A stretch of DNA of 64,000 nt from Flavobacterium columnare NBRC 100251 = ATCC 23463 (lineage in GTDB: Bacteria; Bacteroidota; Bacteroidia; Flavobacteriales; Flavobacteriaceae), in assembly GCF_002530675.1 (NCBI RefSeq), contig NZ_PCMX01000013.1:1-64000 (forward strand). The letters run 5' to 3'. The stretch's first letter is position 1, and each line of letters opens with the position of its first letter. This document shows positions 19,728 through 29,522 of the stretch, piece by piece. Under the pieces are notes generated by a model. It searched no databases. It was not told the DNA's origin and saw only the letters and a list, made by a program, of their open reading frames with translations. Position numbers and translations under genes: made by a program.

Positions 19728-21749
19728 TTAGTATGCTGTAAATTTCATTTGTTGAATTCTAATAGCATTTAAAATAGCTAATAAGGCAACACCCACATCG
19801 GCAAAAACAGCCTCCCACATAGTAGCTAAGCCACCAGCACCAAGGATTAAAACCAGACCTTTTACCAGAAATGCTAAACTAATATTTTGCCAAACAATTT
19901 TTTTTGTCTGTTTTCCTATTTCTATTGCCATTGGAATTTTACTTGGCATATCATCTTGAATAACTATATCTGCGGTTTCTATGGCAGCATCGCTTCCTAA
20001 ACCTCCCATGGCTATCCCAATGTTGCTTAGCGCAATTACAGGGGCATCATTTACACCATCACCCACAAAAGCAACGGTTTCATTTTGGGCTATAATTTCT
20101 TTTACCTTATTTACTTTATCTTCGGGTAATAAATCACCAAATGATTTAGTAATTCCTAATTTAGAGGCTACAAATTTTACCACTGTACTTTTATCGCCAC
20201 TAAGCATTGTAGTTCTGACACCTAAGGTTTTGAGTTTATTAATGGTGAGTTGTGCATCTTTTTTGATATTATCGGCTATTGTTAGATAACCTATAAAATT
20301 ATTGTCATAAGCCACTGCAATTAGAGTATAGATAATATATTCGGGATTTATATTATATGTAATGTTAAATTTGTCCATTAATTTAAAATTTCCTACTAAC
20401 AATTCTTTTCCATCAACAATGGCTCTTAATCCATGTCCCGCTATTTCTTCAACATCTTTCAATGCAATGTTAGAGTCAATTGGACCAACAAATTCATGAA
20501 TAGCAGTAGCTACAGGATGTGTACTTTGACTTTCGAGAGCATTCACCATTTGTAGGATTTTATCTTTATTAGAATTAGAATTAAAAGAAACTTCTTGTAC
20601 TTTAAAAACCCCTTCGGTCATAGTTCCTGTTTTATCCATTACTACATTTTGGATGTCCGCTATACTATCTAAAAAATTACTTCCTTTGAATAAAATTCCG
20701 TTTTTAGAAGCAGCTCCAATTCCTCCAAAATAGCCTAGAGGAATGCTTATAACCAAAGCACATGGGCATGAAATAACCAAGAAGACTAATGCTCTGTATA
20801 ACCAATCGCTAAATACATAATTAGAAACAAAACAGATGGGGATACTACAAATTAGAATCGCTAAAAGAACCACAATTGGAGTGTAAATTTTAGCAAATTT
20901 TCTAATGAATAATTCGGTTGGAGCCTTTTGGGTAGTAGCGTTTTGTACTAATTCAAGGATTTTTGATAGTTTGCTATCCTTGTAATCCGTTGTAACTCTA
21001 ATTTGTGCAACGCTATTTAGATTTATCATTCCTGCTAAAACAGTTTCTCCTTTTGTTTTGGTATTGGGTTTGCTTTCACCAGTAAGAGCGGCTGTGTCAA
21101 AAGATGTTTTTTCAGAAAGGAGTTCGCCATCTAAACCTAATTTTTCACCTGGTTTTAATAGTATAATGTCTCCAATTTTTGCTTGGGAAGCTTTTATTGT
21201 TTTTGAGCTATTATTTTCAATAATAGTTACTTCATCAGGTCTTTGGTCTAATAATGACTTAATATTGGCTTTAGCTCTGGTTACAGCCAAGGTTTGAAAC
21301 ACTTCACCTACTGAATAGAATAGCATGACGGCTACGCCTTCTGGAAATTCATTTATAGCAAATGCGCCTACTGTAGCAATAGACATTAGTAAAAATTCTG
21401 AGAAAAAGTTGCCTTTAGCAATGTTTTCAAAAGCTTCTTTTAAAACAGGAAAACCTACAGGCAAATAAGCTAACAGGTACCAACTTATCCTTAACCACTC
21501 CGTAAACCATAATTGAGGAATATAATTATCTAAGCCAATAGCAATTAGTAATAAAACGAATGAAACGATAATAGGGAAAAACAAATTAAAAGGCACAATG
21601 TTGGTATCATGGTTATGACCATCATTATCCGAATGATTTTTTTCAGGAGTACAACATTCCGATTTGTTATCGGAATGTTGATGTACATCGTCCTTTAGGG
21701 TACAGCAAGTTTGTTTTTTGTTGGGATTGTGTTTATTATGATTTTTCAT
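19728..21749 (-). CDS. Heavy-metal P1B-type ATPase (Zn/Cd/Co type)
   Basis: 673 aa. The first 50 residues are rich in His and Cys (TCC, ECC, HNH, GHNHD) instead of a full HMA domain. P-type landmarks are TGES, the CPC metal-binding motif (SCPCALV), DKTGT with the phosphorylated Asp, the HP motif in STHPVATA, and GDGVNDAP. The last helix has FADVGVALLAILNA; its Asp fits the Zn/Cd/Pb (P1B-2) subgroup. It pumps divalent metal out of the cytosol. It ends the DUF6660 - CusA - CusB - ATPase cluster, 11 bases after the adaptor gene. Confidence 0.92.
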   Translation of the reverse strand: MKNHNKHNPNKKQTCCTLKDDVHQHSDNKSECCTPEKNHSDNDGHNHDTNIVPFNLFFPIIVSFVLLLIAIGLDNYIPQLWFTEWLRISWYLLAYLPVGFPVLKEAFENIAKGNFFSEFLLMSIATVGAFAINEFPEGVAVMLFYSVGEVFQTLAVTRAKANIKSLLDQRPDEVTIIENNSSKTIKASQAKIGDIILLKPGEKLGLDGELLSEKTSFDTAALTGESKPNTKTKGETVLAGMINLNSVAQIRVTTDYKDSKLSKILELVQNATTQKAPTELFIRKFAKIYTPIVVLLAILICSIPICFVSNYVFSDWLYRALVFLVISCPCALVISIPLGYFGGIGAASKNGILFKGSNFLDSIADIQNVVMDKTGTMTEGVFKVQEVSFNSNSNKDKILQMVNALESQSTHPVATAIHEFVGPIDSNIALKDVEEIAGHGLRAIVDGKELLVGNFKLMDKFNITYNINPEYIIYTLIAVAYDNNFIGYLTIADNIKKDAQLTINKLKTLGVRTTMLSGDKSTVVKFVASKLGITKSFGDLLPEDKVNKVKEIIAQNETVAFVGDGVNDAPVIALSNIGIAMGGLGSDAAIETADIVIQDDMPSKIPMAIEIGKQTKKIVWQNISLAFLVKGLVLILGAGGLATMWEAVFADVGVALLAILNAIRIQQMKFTAY

Positions 21750-21760
21750 TTGTATAAATT

Positions 21761-22966
21761 TTAATGTTCGTGTTCTCCTCCACCTTTAGATTGTGATAAT
21801 AAATAAAAAGCTCCTTTTGTAACAACTTTAGCAGTACTAGGAACGGGGTCAATCAGTTTTATTTCAGTATAGCCTAAATCGGTAGGACCTGGAACGACCT
21901 CTATTGCTTTAAAGTGAATTTCATTTTCTTCCTCTTCTTTATTTTGATGTGTTTCTTTTGGATTTTCTTGATGAGAATCTTCTTGGAGATAGATGTAATA
22001 TTTTTCACCGTTTCTAACTACTGCATCTTTAGGTAAAGCTTGAACGGTTTGATTGGTAACGTTTATATTGGCGTTAACATACATTCCCGTAATTAGTTCT
22101 TTACTGTCACTAGAGTTGATTTTAGCATGTACAGCAACGGTTTTACTTTCATTGGAAAATGATTTGTTGATGCCAAATATTTTTCCTTTGATGATTCGGT
22201 TGGATTGATTGGTCAAGATGAAATCAACTTCTTGACCTATTGCAATTTTATCTAAATCTTTTTCGTATACATTAAGATCTAGATGCATTTCACTGTTGTT
22301 AACAACTTCAAATAAGGCTAATCCTGTGTCAGCAAAAGACCCCTTAGTGATATTTATTTTTCCAACATAACCACTAATGGGAGCCAGAATAGGAATTAGA
22401 GAAGTGCTTCCTTTTAAACTTATGTTTAAAGCTTGTAATTTGTTTTTTGCAGCTTGTGCTTTGGCTCTTTCGACAGCTAATTTTGATTTTACTTCTTGAA
22501 AAGTTTTTTTAGGATTTACATCTTCATCACTTAAGGTTTTCTGACGATTGTATTCTAATTGTAAGTATTCAATATTAGCTATAGCAGTTTGGTAATCTTC
22601 TTGAATTTTAGTTACTTCTAAGTTTTGAATAGTAGCTAGAACTTTTCCTTTTGTTACATAAGTACCTTCTAGAACAAAAATGTCTTTTATGACACCATTG
22701 ATTAAAGTAGAAACATCTGCTTTGTTTTGTGGAGGAACAGTTGTATAACCACTTGCTTTTATAGCACTATTTAGATTTTTATGTTCTATCTTACCTATTT
22801 CAATGCCAATGGTTTTGTATTGAACTAGAGTTAAAGCTACTTCATTTTCTGATTTTTTTTCTTCATTAGATCCATCTGTTTTGTTTTCTTTACAAGAAGT
22901 AAGGAGAATTAAAATAAAAGTATTGATAAGTAAGAAAAATTTTAATCGTGATTTTATATTGTTCAT
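21761..22966 (-). CDS. Metal-efflux RND periplasmic adaptor (CusB/CzcB family lipoprotein)
   Basis: 401 aa. The signal peptide ends in a lipobox (LLTSCKEN, Cys about 25), so it is probably an inner-membrane-facing lipoprotein. It has a split lipoyl domain (VLEGTYVTKGKVLATI and APISGYVGKINITKG), a helical hairpin (120-190) and beta-barrel regions. An acidic and His-containing insert (about 335-350, HQENPKETHQNKEEEE) and a C-terminal GGGEHEH may bind metal. It sits 11 bases downstream of the RND pump gene and 11 bases upstream of the P-type ATPase gene. Confidence 0.9.
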   Translation of the reverse strand: MNNIKSRLKFFLLINTFILILLTSCKENKTDGSNEEKKSENEVALTLVQYKTIGIEIGKIEHKNLNSAIKASGYTTVPPQNKADVSTLINGVIKDIFVLEGTYVTKGKVLATIQNLEVTKIQEDYQTAIANIEYLQLEYNRQKTLSDEDVNPKKTFQEVKSKLAVERAKAQAAKNKLQALNISLKGSTSLIPILAPISGYVGKINITKGSFADTGLALFEVVNNSEMHLDLNVYEKDLDKIAIGQEVDFILTNQSNRIIKGKIFGINKSFSNESKTVAVHAKINSSDSKELITGMYVNANINVTNQTVQALPKDAVVRNGEKYYIYLQEDSHQENPKETHQNKEEEENEIHFKAIEVVPGPTDLGYTEIKLIDPVPSTAKVVTKGAFYLLSQSKGGGEHEH

Positions 22967-22977
22967 TTTAATATCTA

Positions 22978-25900
22978 TTAGTTGTTAGGAATTGATGGGT
23001 ATTGTAGAGAAATAGCACTTTGGTTGTAAGCGTTTGTTACTTCTATAGCTTGTCTTTTAATATCAATTGCTTGGTTTAAAAAATTAATATAAGACCAGTA
23101 ACTTAAATCTCCATTTGCATAACTTTTTTGTGCAGCTATAATGATTTGTTCTGCATATTGTAAACCTTCTTTTTGATAATATTGCAAGCTTTTTTTATGC
23201 TTTTCATAGGTTTCTATTAGTTCTTGGTTTTGCAACTGAATGATTAATTTGCTCTTATTTAACGATAATTCTGATTGTGCGGCATTTATTTCAGAAGCTT
23301 TTGCCTTTGAAATATTAACATTTCCAAATAATGGAATTTGTAGGCCTGCTGTAAAACCTTGAAAAGGAGATTGTAACTGAATAGTTTGAAAAAAATAACC
23401 AATTCCTATTTTAGGAATTGTTAGTGCTTTGTATACAGCCGTTTCTTTTTGGTTTACTAGAATTTGTTGCTTATAATAGTCTGTAACTAGATTTTCTATC
23501 TTGTTACTTTCGTTTGATACTAATTTGTATTCTAAAGGAGTTAGAACATCAGGGGTGATTGTTTCTTCTGTTTGTAAAAAAAATTGTAACTGTTTTAAGT
23601 AAATAGATAAATCATGAATGATCTGTTTTTTTTGAGTTTCAATTTCTTTCATTTTGGCTTGAGCGCTAATAACTTCTATGCTGCCTGTTTCGCCTGTTTT
23701 GTGTCTGAGCTCTGCATTTTTTAAAAAATTAGTATAAATATTATTTAGATCGGTATTTAATTTTTGAGTAGCAATGCCATAGAGATATTGATAAAAAGCA
23801 AGTGTTACAGCTTTTTCTAATTCATATTCCGTAATTGCTTTTCGTTTTTCAGCTAATTTAGCCAACTCATCTTGTAATTGTTTGTTTGCTTTAGTAATGC
23901 CTCCAATAGGGAAATATTGTTGAATAGTAACATTATGGTCAAATTCTTTAGCATTAAATTGCCCTCCTTGATACTGAACTTGTAGAGGATCGGGTTGAAA
24001 AGCGGCTTTTTTCAATATTTTTTGTTTTTCAATTTCCTTATCGGCAATTTTTAATTCAGTATTATTTTTTTTAGCTAATTCAATAGCTCCTGATAGCGTG
24101 ATGTTTTGTGTGTTTTGTCCAAAACTTAGTGTGCTAAAAAGAAATAAGATACTAGGGATAAAAGTGGTAGTTATGTTTTTATTGTGTTTGATTCCCTTTT
24201 CAAATACTAAATAAAGAATAGGTAAAACAATTAAGGTTAATAAAGTGGCTGAAATTAAGCCTCCAATAACTACAGTTGCTAGAGGTTTTTGTACCTCCGC
24301 TCCACCACTACTAGAAAGAGCCATTGGCATAAAACCTAATGAAGCTACTGCGGCAGTCATAAGTACAGGACGTAATCTTGTTTTAGTACCTAAAAACACA
24401 CGTTTAACAGGATCGCTAATTCCTTCTGTTTTAAGCTGATTAAAGTACGAAATAAGTACAATTCCGTTTAAAACGGCTATACCAAATAACGCTATAAAGC
24501 CAATGCCCGCAGAAATACTAAAAGGCATTCCTCGTAACCAAAGAGCAAAAACGCCTCCAATAGCAGAAAGAGGAATGGCTGTAAAGATTAGCAAAGATTG
24601 CTTAATACTGTTAAATGTAAAATATAATAAAACCATAATTAATGCGAGAGCTATAGGTAATGCTACTGACAAACGTTTGTTTGCTTCTACTAGATTTTCA
24701 AATTGTCCGCCATAGGTTATAAAGTAACCAGGAGGAAGTTTAAAGTTTTTATTTACTTTTAGTTGGATTTCCTCTACGACACTCTTAATGTCACGACCTC
24801 TTACGTTCAGGCCAACGGTAATTCTTCTTTTTCCGTTTTCTCGAGAAACTTGTACTGGACCTTGTTCGTAGGTTATTGATGCAACTTGAGAGAGAGGTAC
24901 TTGTTGTCCACTGTTTAATGGAATAAATAAGTTATTAACATCCGTTATATCTGTTCTGAAGTTTTTGTCTAGTCTGACAACAACATCAAAACGCTTACTG
25001 TTTTCGTAAATTTTGCCAGAACTTTCACCAGCAAAAGAGGCGCGGATGATTTTGTTAATATCTGTTATATTCAAACCGTATAAAGCTATTTTATTGTAGT
25101 CATATTTTATAGTTATTTGTGGTAAACCACTTACTTTTTCGGCTTTCAGGTCGCCAATTCCTTCAATAGTATTAATTTTAGAAATCAGCTCTTTTGCTTT
25201 TACATCTAATACTTCTAGGTCATCGCCAAAAATTTTAATAGCAATATCGCTACGACTTCCGGTCATTAACTCATTAAAACGCATTTGAATTGGTTGAGAT
25301 ATTTCGATGTTTGCGCCTGGAATAGCTTCCATTTCCTCCTTCATCATGTTCGCTAAATCTTCCCAATTATCAGCGGTTACCCATTCGCTTTTATCTTTTA
25401 GAACAATAATCAAATCCCCACTTTCTATAGGCATTGGGTCGGTTGGAATTTCGCCACTTCCTATTTTCGTTACAATGGTTTTAATTTCAGGGAATTTGGC
25501 TTTTAATAGTTGTTCATATTTTGTGGTTGTTTCCACCATTTGAGATAAAGAACTTCCGGTCATAATAGTAGCATTTATAGCTAAATCCCCTTCTTCAATG
25601 GTAGGTATAAATTCGCCTCCCATGTTTTGAAAGGTTAATAAGGTAAAGGCAAAGAGTCCGATAGCTATCCCTAAAATTATTTTTTTAAAAGTTAACGCTT
25701 TTTCAAGGATGGGAATGTACTTGCTTTCTAGCCATGCCATCATTCGATCGCTAAAATTTTCTTTATGTTCTGTGTTTTTTGATAAAAATAAAGCAGACAT
25801 CATAGGTACGTAAGTAAGGGATAAAGTAAATGCTCCAATAACAGCAAATCCAACGGTCATAGCCATGGGTCTAAACATTTTTCCCTCAGTACCTATTAAG

Positions 25901-27291
25901 GCAAGAATGGGTAAATACACAATTAAGATAATCATTTCGCCAAAAGCAGCACTACTTCTAATTTTTGAAGCAGATTGATAAACTTCTTCATCCATTTCGG
26001 ATTGAGTAAGAGGTTTTTTTCGTTTAGTAAGAAGTAAATGATGCATTGTGGCTTCTACAATAATTACCGCTCCATCTACAATAATTCCAAAATCTATAGC
26101 TCCTAAACTCATTAAGTTACCACTTATTCCAAAATAATTCATTAGAATTACTGCAAAAAGCATTGATAGAGGGATTACAGAAGCTACAATGAGTCCTGCA
26201 CGCAGATTACCCAAGAACAGAATTAATACAAAAATAACTATAAGAGCACCTTCTATCAGATTTTTGGTAATTGTTCCAACGGCATTGTCTACGAGTTTTC
26301 CTCGGTCAATAAAAGCTTCAGCTACGACACCTTCTGGAAGTGTTTTGTTAATTTGTTCCATTTTTTCTTTCACACGATTAACCACGGCACTTGAATTTTC
26401 GCCCTTAAGCATTAGGGCTAATCCGCTAACAATTTCGCCTTTCCCATCTTTAGTTGAAGCTCCGTATCGTAATGCAATACCTTCGCGTACTGTAGCTACA
26501 TCACGAATTAATACAGGAGCGCCATTACGATTTTTTACTACAACGTTTTGTAGATCTTGAATGCCTGTAGCCATTCCTACACCACGAATGAAGTAGGCGT
26601 ATTGATCTTTTTCAATATAAGCGCCTCCTGTATTTTGATTGTTTTTTTCAAGAGCTTGAAAAATTTCTGAAATAGTAACGCCTAAGCTATTAAGGGTGTT
26701 AGGATTAACAGCTATTTCATACTGTTTTAATTTGCCTCCCCAAGTGCTAACTTCTGCAACGCCTTCTATACCTTGTAGTTGAGGTACAATGATCCAATCT
26801 TGAATCGTTCGTAATTGTATGGCGTCGTATTTGTTTTCATACCCTTTTTTAGCATATACATCATATTGATAAATTTCGCCAAGTCCTGTAGAAATAGGAG
26901 CTAAACTAGGAGAACCCGCATAATCAGGGATGTTTTCTTGTGCTTCTTTTAAGCGTTGAAAAATCTGTTCACGAGCCCAATAAATATCAACGTCATCTTT
27001 AAAAACAACCGTTACAACAGATAGTCCAAATCGTGAAATACTGCGTAATTCTACAATTTTAGGGATCGTTTTTACAGATCGTTCTAAAGGATATGTGATT
27101 AATTGTTCTACTTCTTGACTAGCAAGAGTCGGGGCGGTAGTAATAATTTGTACCTGATTATTTGTTACATCTGGTAGGGCATCAAGAGGTAATTGTTTTA
27201 CCGAATAGCTTCCCCAAGCTAATAATATAATGGTAAAAAGCAGTATAAGAAACTTGTTCTTTATACTGAATTGTATAATTTTATCTAACAT
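22978..27291 (-). CDS. Heavy-metal efflux RND pump fused to a TolC-type outer membrane domain
   Basis: 1437 aa. Residues 1-1035 are a complete CusA/CzcA-type pump (typically about 1030-1050 aa): FSIKNKFLILLFT first helix, proton-relay helix FGIIVDGAVIIVE, and the second TM bundle ending LPILYLVFEKG. Residues 1040-1437 start with a signal-like hydrophobic stretch (ILFLFSTLSFGQ), then a TolC/CusC-type helical coiled-coil domain (NITLSGAIELAKKNN). Such fusions recur in Bacteroidota. How the TolC part reaches the outer membrane, by cleavage or as a tether, is unknown. It is cotranscribed with the adaptor and P-type ATPase. Confidence 0.9.
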   Translation of the reverse strand: MLDKIIQFSIKNKFLILLFTIILLAWGSYSVKQLPLDALPDVTNNQVQIITTAPTLASQEVEQLITYPLERSVKTIPKIVELRSISRFGLSVVTVVFKDDVDIYWAREQIFQRLKEAQENIPDYAGSPSLAPISTGLGEIYQYDVYAKKGYENKYDAIQLRTIQDWIIVPQLQGIEGVAEVSTWGGKLKQYEIAVNPNTLNSLGVTISEIFQALEKNNQNTGGAYIEKDQYAYFIRGVGMATGIQDLQNVVVKNRNGAPVLIRDVATVREGIALRYGASTKDGKGEIVSGLALMLKGENSSAVVNRVKEKMEQINKTLPEGVVAEAFIDRGKLVDNAVGTITKNLIEGALIVIFVLILFLGNLRAGLIVASVIPLSMLFAVILMNYFGISGNLMSLGAIDFGIIVDGAVIIVEATMHHLLLTKRKKPLTQSEMDEEVYQSASKIRSSAAFGEMIILIVYLPILALIGTEGKMFRPMAMTVGFAVIGAFTLSLTYVPMMSALFLSKNTEHKENFSDRMMAWLESKYIPILEKALTFKKIILGIAIGLFAFTLLTFQNMGGEFIPTIEEGDLAINATIMTGSSLSQMVETTTKYEQLLKAKFPEIKTIVTKIGSGEIPTDPMPIESGDLIIVLKDKSEWVTADNWEDLANMMKEEMEAIPGANIEISQPIQMRFNELMTGSRSDIAIKIFGDDLEVLDVKAKELISKINTIEGIGDLKAEKVSGLPQITIKYDYNKIALYGLNITDINKIIRASFAGESSGKIYENSKRFDVVVRLDKNFRTDITDVNNLFIPLNSGQQVPLSQVASITYEQGPVQVSRENGKRRITVGLNVRGRDIKSVVEEIQLKVNKNFKLPPGYFITYGGQFENLVEANKRLSVALPIALALIMVLLYFTFNSIKQSLLIFTAIPLSAIGGVFALWLRGMPFSISAGIGFIALFGIAVLNGIVLISYFNQLKTEGISDPVKRVFLGTKTRLRPVLMTAAVASLGFMPMALSSSGGAEVQKPLATVVIGGLISATLLTLIVLPILYLVFEKGIKHNKNITTTFIPSILFLFSTLSFGQNTQNITLSGAIELAKKNNTELKIADKEIEKQKILKKAAFQPDPLQVQYQGGQFNAKEFDHNVTIQQYFPIGGITKANKQLQDELAKLAEKRKAITEYELEKAVTLAFYQYLYGIATQKLNTDLNNIYTNFLKNAELRHKTGETGSIEVISAQAKMKEIETQKKQIIHDLSIYLKQLQFFLQTEETITPDVLTPLEYKLVSNESNKIENLVTDYYKQQILVNQKETAVYKALTIPKIGIGYFFQTIQLQSPFQGFTAGLQIPLFGNVNISKAKASEINAAQSELSLNKSKLIIQLQNQELIETYEKHKKSLQYYQKEGLQYAEQIIIAAQKSYANGDLSYWSYINFLNQAIDIKRQAIEVTNAYNQSAISLQYPSIPNN

Positions 27292-27351
27292 CGAAAATAT
27301 ATAATAAGTTAATAATGAGCAAACAAAAGAGTTGCTATTAGAAAAGTATTT

Positions 27352-27370
27352 GCGTAGTTCTTAACTACGC
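27352..27370. promoter_or_regulatory. Palindrome GCGTAGTT-CTT-AACTACGC upstream of the CusA-type gene
   Basis: A perfect 8+8 bp inverted repeat in the 95-base gap between the DUF6660 gene and the RND pump gene. It contains TTTGCGTAGT, also found in the rtcB and tRNA-like array operators. It has no T run, so it is more likely a protein site than a terminator. The link to those operators is speculative. Confidence 0.35.
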
Positions 27371-27386
27371 TACACTATAAAACTTA

Positions 27387-27716
27387 TTATACTATTTTGG
27401 GTGGTTGCCAAATACTGTTGTAGAAATTAGTATAAAAAACCGACTTGTAAAGTGATTCTTTATTTTTAGTATTTATAATAGAAAAGGTTTCAAAATCGTA
27501 GGAAATAATTGATTGGTAGACTAATATTTGAGTACCGCAACAATTGCATACACAAAAAGGGGAACACAAATCATCATCAGTATGCGAATGATTTTTATCC
27601 TGTAGATTAGTTGTGATAGATTGAGCCATAGATCGTTCATCTTCTATCATATCGAGACAAGGCAACCCTGACAATATGAGGAAATAAACGGATAATATGA
27701 TATATAGCAATCTCAT
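27387..27716 (-). CDS. DUF6660-family small Cys-rich envelope protein
   Basis: 109 aa. It has an N-terminal signal or membrane helix (residues 1-20). The central Cys cluster reads DDLCSPFCVCNCCGT, preceded by HSHTDDD, a metal-ligand-like pattern. It matches my recollection of the small DUF6660 proteins found beside CusA-type efflux genes in Bacteroidota. A role in metal sensing or handling is inferred from the cluster and the context. It is the first leftward gene of the metal cluster. Confidence 0.65.
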   Translation of the reverse strand: MRLLYIILSVYFLILSGLPCLDMIEDERSMAQSITTNLQDKNHSHTDDDLCSPFCVCNCCGTQILVYQSIISYDFETFSIINTKNKESLYKSVFYTNFYNSIWQPPKIV

Positions 27717-27941
27717 CAGTACAAATTAATAAAAAAAAAAGCTAGAAACAAAGAATAAATCTTAGTTTAGAAAGAGTAAAGATAAAAGAGACTTATAGTA
27801 TTTGAAATTATGAACCCAGAGAATAGTGGTATTTTGAAAAAAGTTTCTAAGCAAATAAAGCTTCCTTTTACCTGAAATTTTTGGGGAGTAGTTGGTGTAA
27901 AATGTTTATTTTTAATAATTATAAGCAAAGTGAAGAATAAA

Positions 27942-28114
27942 GAGGGTGTCCTAAAAAGTAAAGAATCAAGATTTAGTTTGTTACTCTGAGGGAAAGAGGC
28001 ATTTCATTATCAAAAGTATGTAATTTTGTTTTGCCTAGGTTTCCTTTGGGTTGGTTAGAGTAAGACGACTGAACAACGTTAGATAACAGATTATCTATTT
28101 TTTGGACACCTTCT
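27942..28114. repeat. Long inverted repeat (GTCC family), likely terminator
   Basis: The arms AGAGGGTGTCCTAAAAAG (27942-27959) and TTTTTTGGACACCTTCT (28098-28114) pair with few mismatches. An inner region has a second imperfect pair. It lies at the 3' end of the CoA transferase gene (stop at 28126). The rest of the gap 27717-27941 shows no gene. Confidence 0.6.
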
Positions 28115-28125
28115 TTCTTTAATTA

Positions 28126-29400
28126 TTATATAGTTTTTAAATAGTTTGTGTATTCTTTTTCAATGCGTTCTTGATGGGTAGGATGTGCAATTTTTACCAT
28201 TTCATTTACGCGCTGTTTGAGCGTTTTTCCGTATAGGTCCGCTATGCCATTTTCTGTAATAATATATTGCACATGTGAACGAGTAGTTACTACACCAGCT
28301 CCTTGTTTTAAGAACGGAACAATTCTACTCTCCCCTTTCTTAGTAATAGAAGGTAAGGCAATAATTGCTTTTCCTTCTTCACTAAGTGAAGCTCCACGAA
28401 TAAAGTCCATTTGTCCACCCACTCCTGAATACATTTTCATTCCTATAGAATCAGCACAAACTTGCCCCGTTAAATCCACCTCAATAGCTGAATTAATAGC
28501 TACCATTCTTTTGTTTTTTCGTATTCTAGCCGTGTCATTTACAAATGAAGATTCTTTCATTTCAATAAAAGGATTGTCATTTACAAAATCATACAATCGT
28601 TGAGAACCTATTAAAAAAGTAGCTAATACCCTTCTTTGTAATATCCCTTTGTAATTACAATTAATAATATCTTTTTCAATTAAGTCAATTACCCCGTCAC
28701 TAAACATTTCAGTATGTAATCCTAAATCTTTATGATTTGTAAGTTTAGATAATACAGCATTAGGGATAGAACCAATGCCCATTTGTAAGGTGCTTTTGTT
28801 TTCTATCAGACTAGCTACATAACTTCCTATTTTTTCTTCTTCAGCCGAAATAGGAGCTATCTTATGACCAAATATAGGATGATTGACCTCTACAATATAA
28901 TCTATTTCGGTTTCGTGTAGGATTCCATCTCCAAAAGTTCTTGGCATTTGAGGATTTACTTGAGCAACAACAATTTCGGCATTTTCTATAGCTGCTAAAG
29001 TAGCTTCCACAGAAGTACCTAATGAACAATAGCCATGTTTGTCTGGTGGCGATACGTGAATAAAAACAACATCTAATAGAACTACCTTTTTTCGGAATAA
29101 ATTAGGTAATTCACTCAAAAAAACAGGCGTATAAGAGCCATTGCCTTCCTTTAACGTATGACGTACATTAGCGCCTATAAAGAAAGAATTAACATGAAAA
29201 CTAGCCGATAGAGAAGGATCCGCATACGGTGCCTCTCCTTCTGTATGCAAATGACATATTTCTACATTTTTTAGTTCTGATGCTCTTTCTGATAAAGCCT
29301 TTGTTAACACACTGGGTGTAGCCGCCGCCGCTTGTACATAAACTCGATGACCAGACTTAACTACTTTTACAGCTTCCGCTGCGGATACATATTTACTCAT
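28126..29400 (-). CDS. Acetyl-CoA hydrolase/transferase family protein
   Basis: 424 aa, the usual size for the Cat1/4-hydroxybutyrate CoA-transferase family. The segment LGLHTEMFSDGVIDL holds the conserved Glu that forms the CoA-thioester intermediate in this family. The Gly-rich SIGMKMYSGVGGQMDFIRGA is also typical. It moves CoA between short-chain acids (for example acetate, butyrate or propionate) or hydrolyses acetyl-CoA. The exact acid cannot be read from sequence. It is a single gene, transcribed divergently from map. Confidence 0.88.
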   Translation of the reverse strand: MSKYVSAAEAVKVVKSGHRVYVQAAAATPSVLTKALSERASELKNVEICHLHTEGEAPYADPSLSASFHVNSFFIGANVRHTLKEGNGSYTPVFLSELPNLFRKKVVLLDVVFIHVSPPDKHGYCSLGTSVEATLAAIENAEIVVAQVNPQMPRTFGDGILHETEIDYIVEVNHPIFGHKIAPISAEEEKIGSYVASLIENKSTLQMGIGSIPNAVLSKLTNHKDLGLHTEMFSDGVIDLIEKDIINCNYKGILQRRVLATFLIGSQRLYDFVNDNPFIEMKESSFVNDTARIRKNKRMVAINSAIEVDLTGQVCADSIGMKMYSGVGGQMDFIRGASLSEEGKAIIALPSITKKGESRIVPFLKQGAGVVTTRSHVQYIITENGIADLYGKTLKQRVNEMVKIAHPTHQERIEKEYTNYLKTI

Positions 29401-29496
29401 AACCTAAAATTTTACCCCCAAATCTAAGTATTTAGTAAGGATCGTAATATGATAAATCTCATGCCTAAAATTAGATCGTTTATTAAACTATTATTG

Positions 29497-29504
29497 TATT
29501 TTTG
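29497..29504 (+). promoter_or_regulatory. Probable -7 box of the map promoter
   Basis: TATTTTTG matches TAnnTTTG. It lies 19 bases before the ATG at 29523 and overlaps a TTG that would otherwise extend the gene, which favours the ATG as start. No good -33 element is visible. Confidence 0.4.
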
Positions 29505-29522
29505 CACACTTACTTTGAAGAA

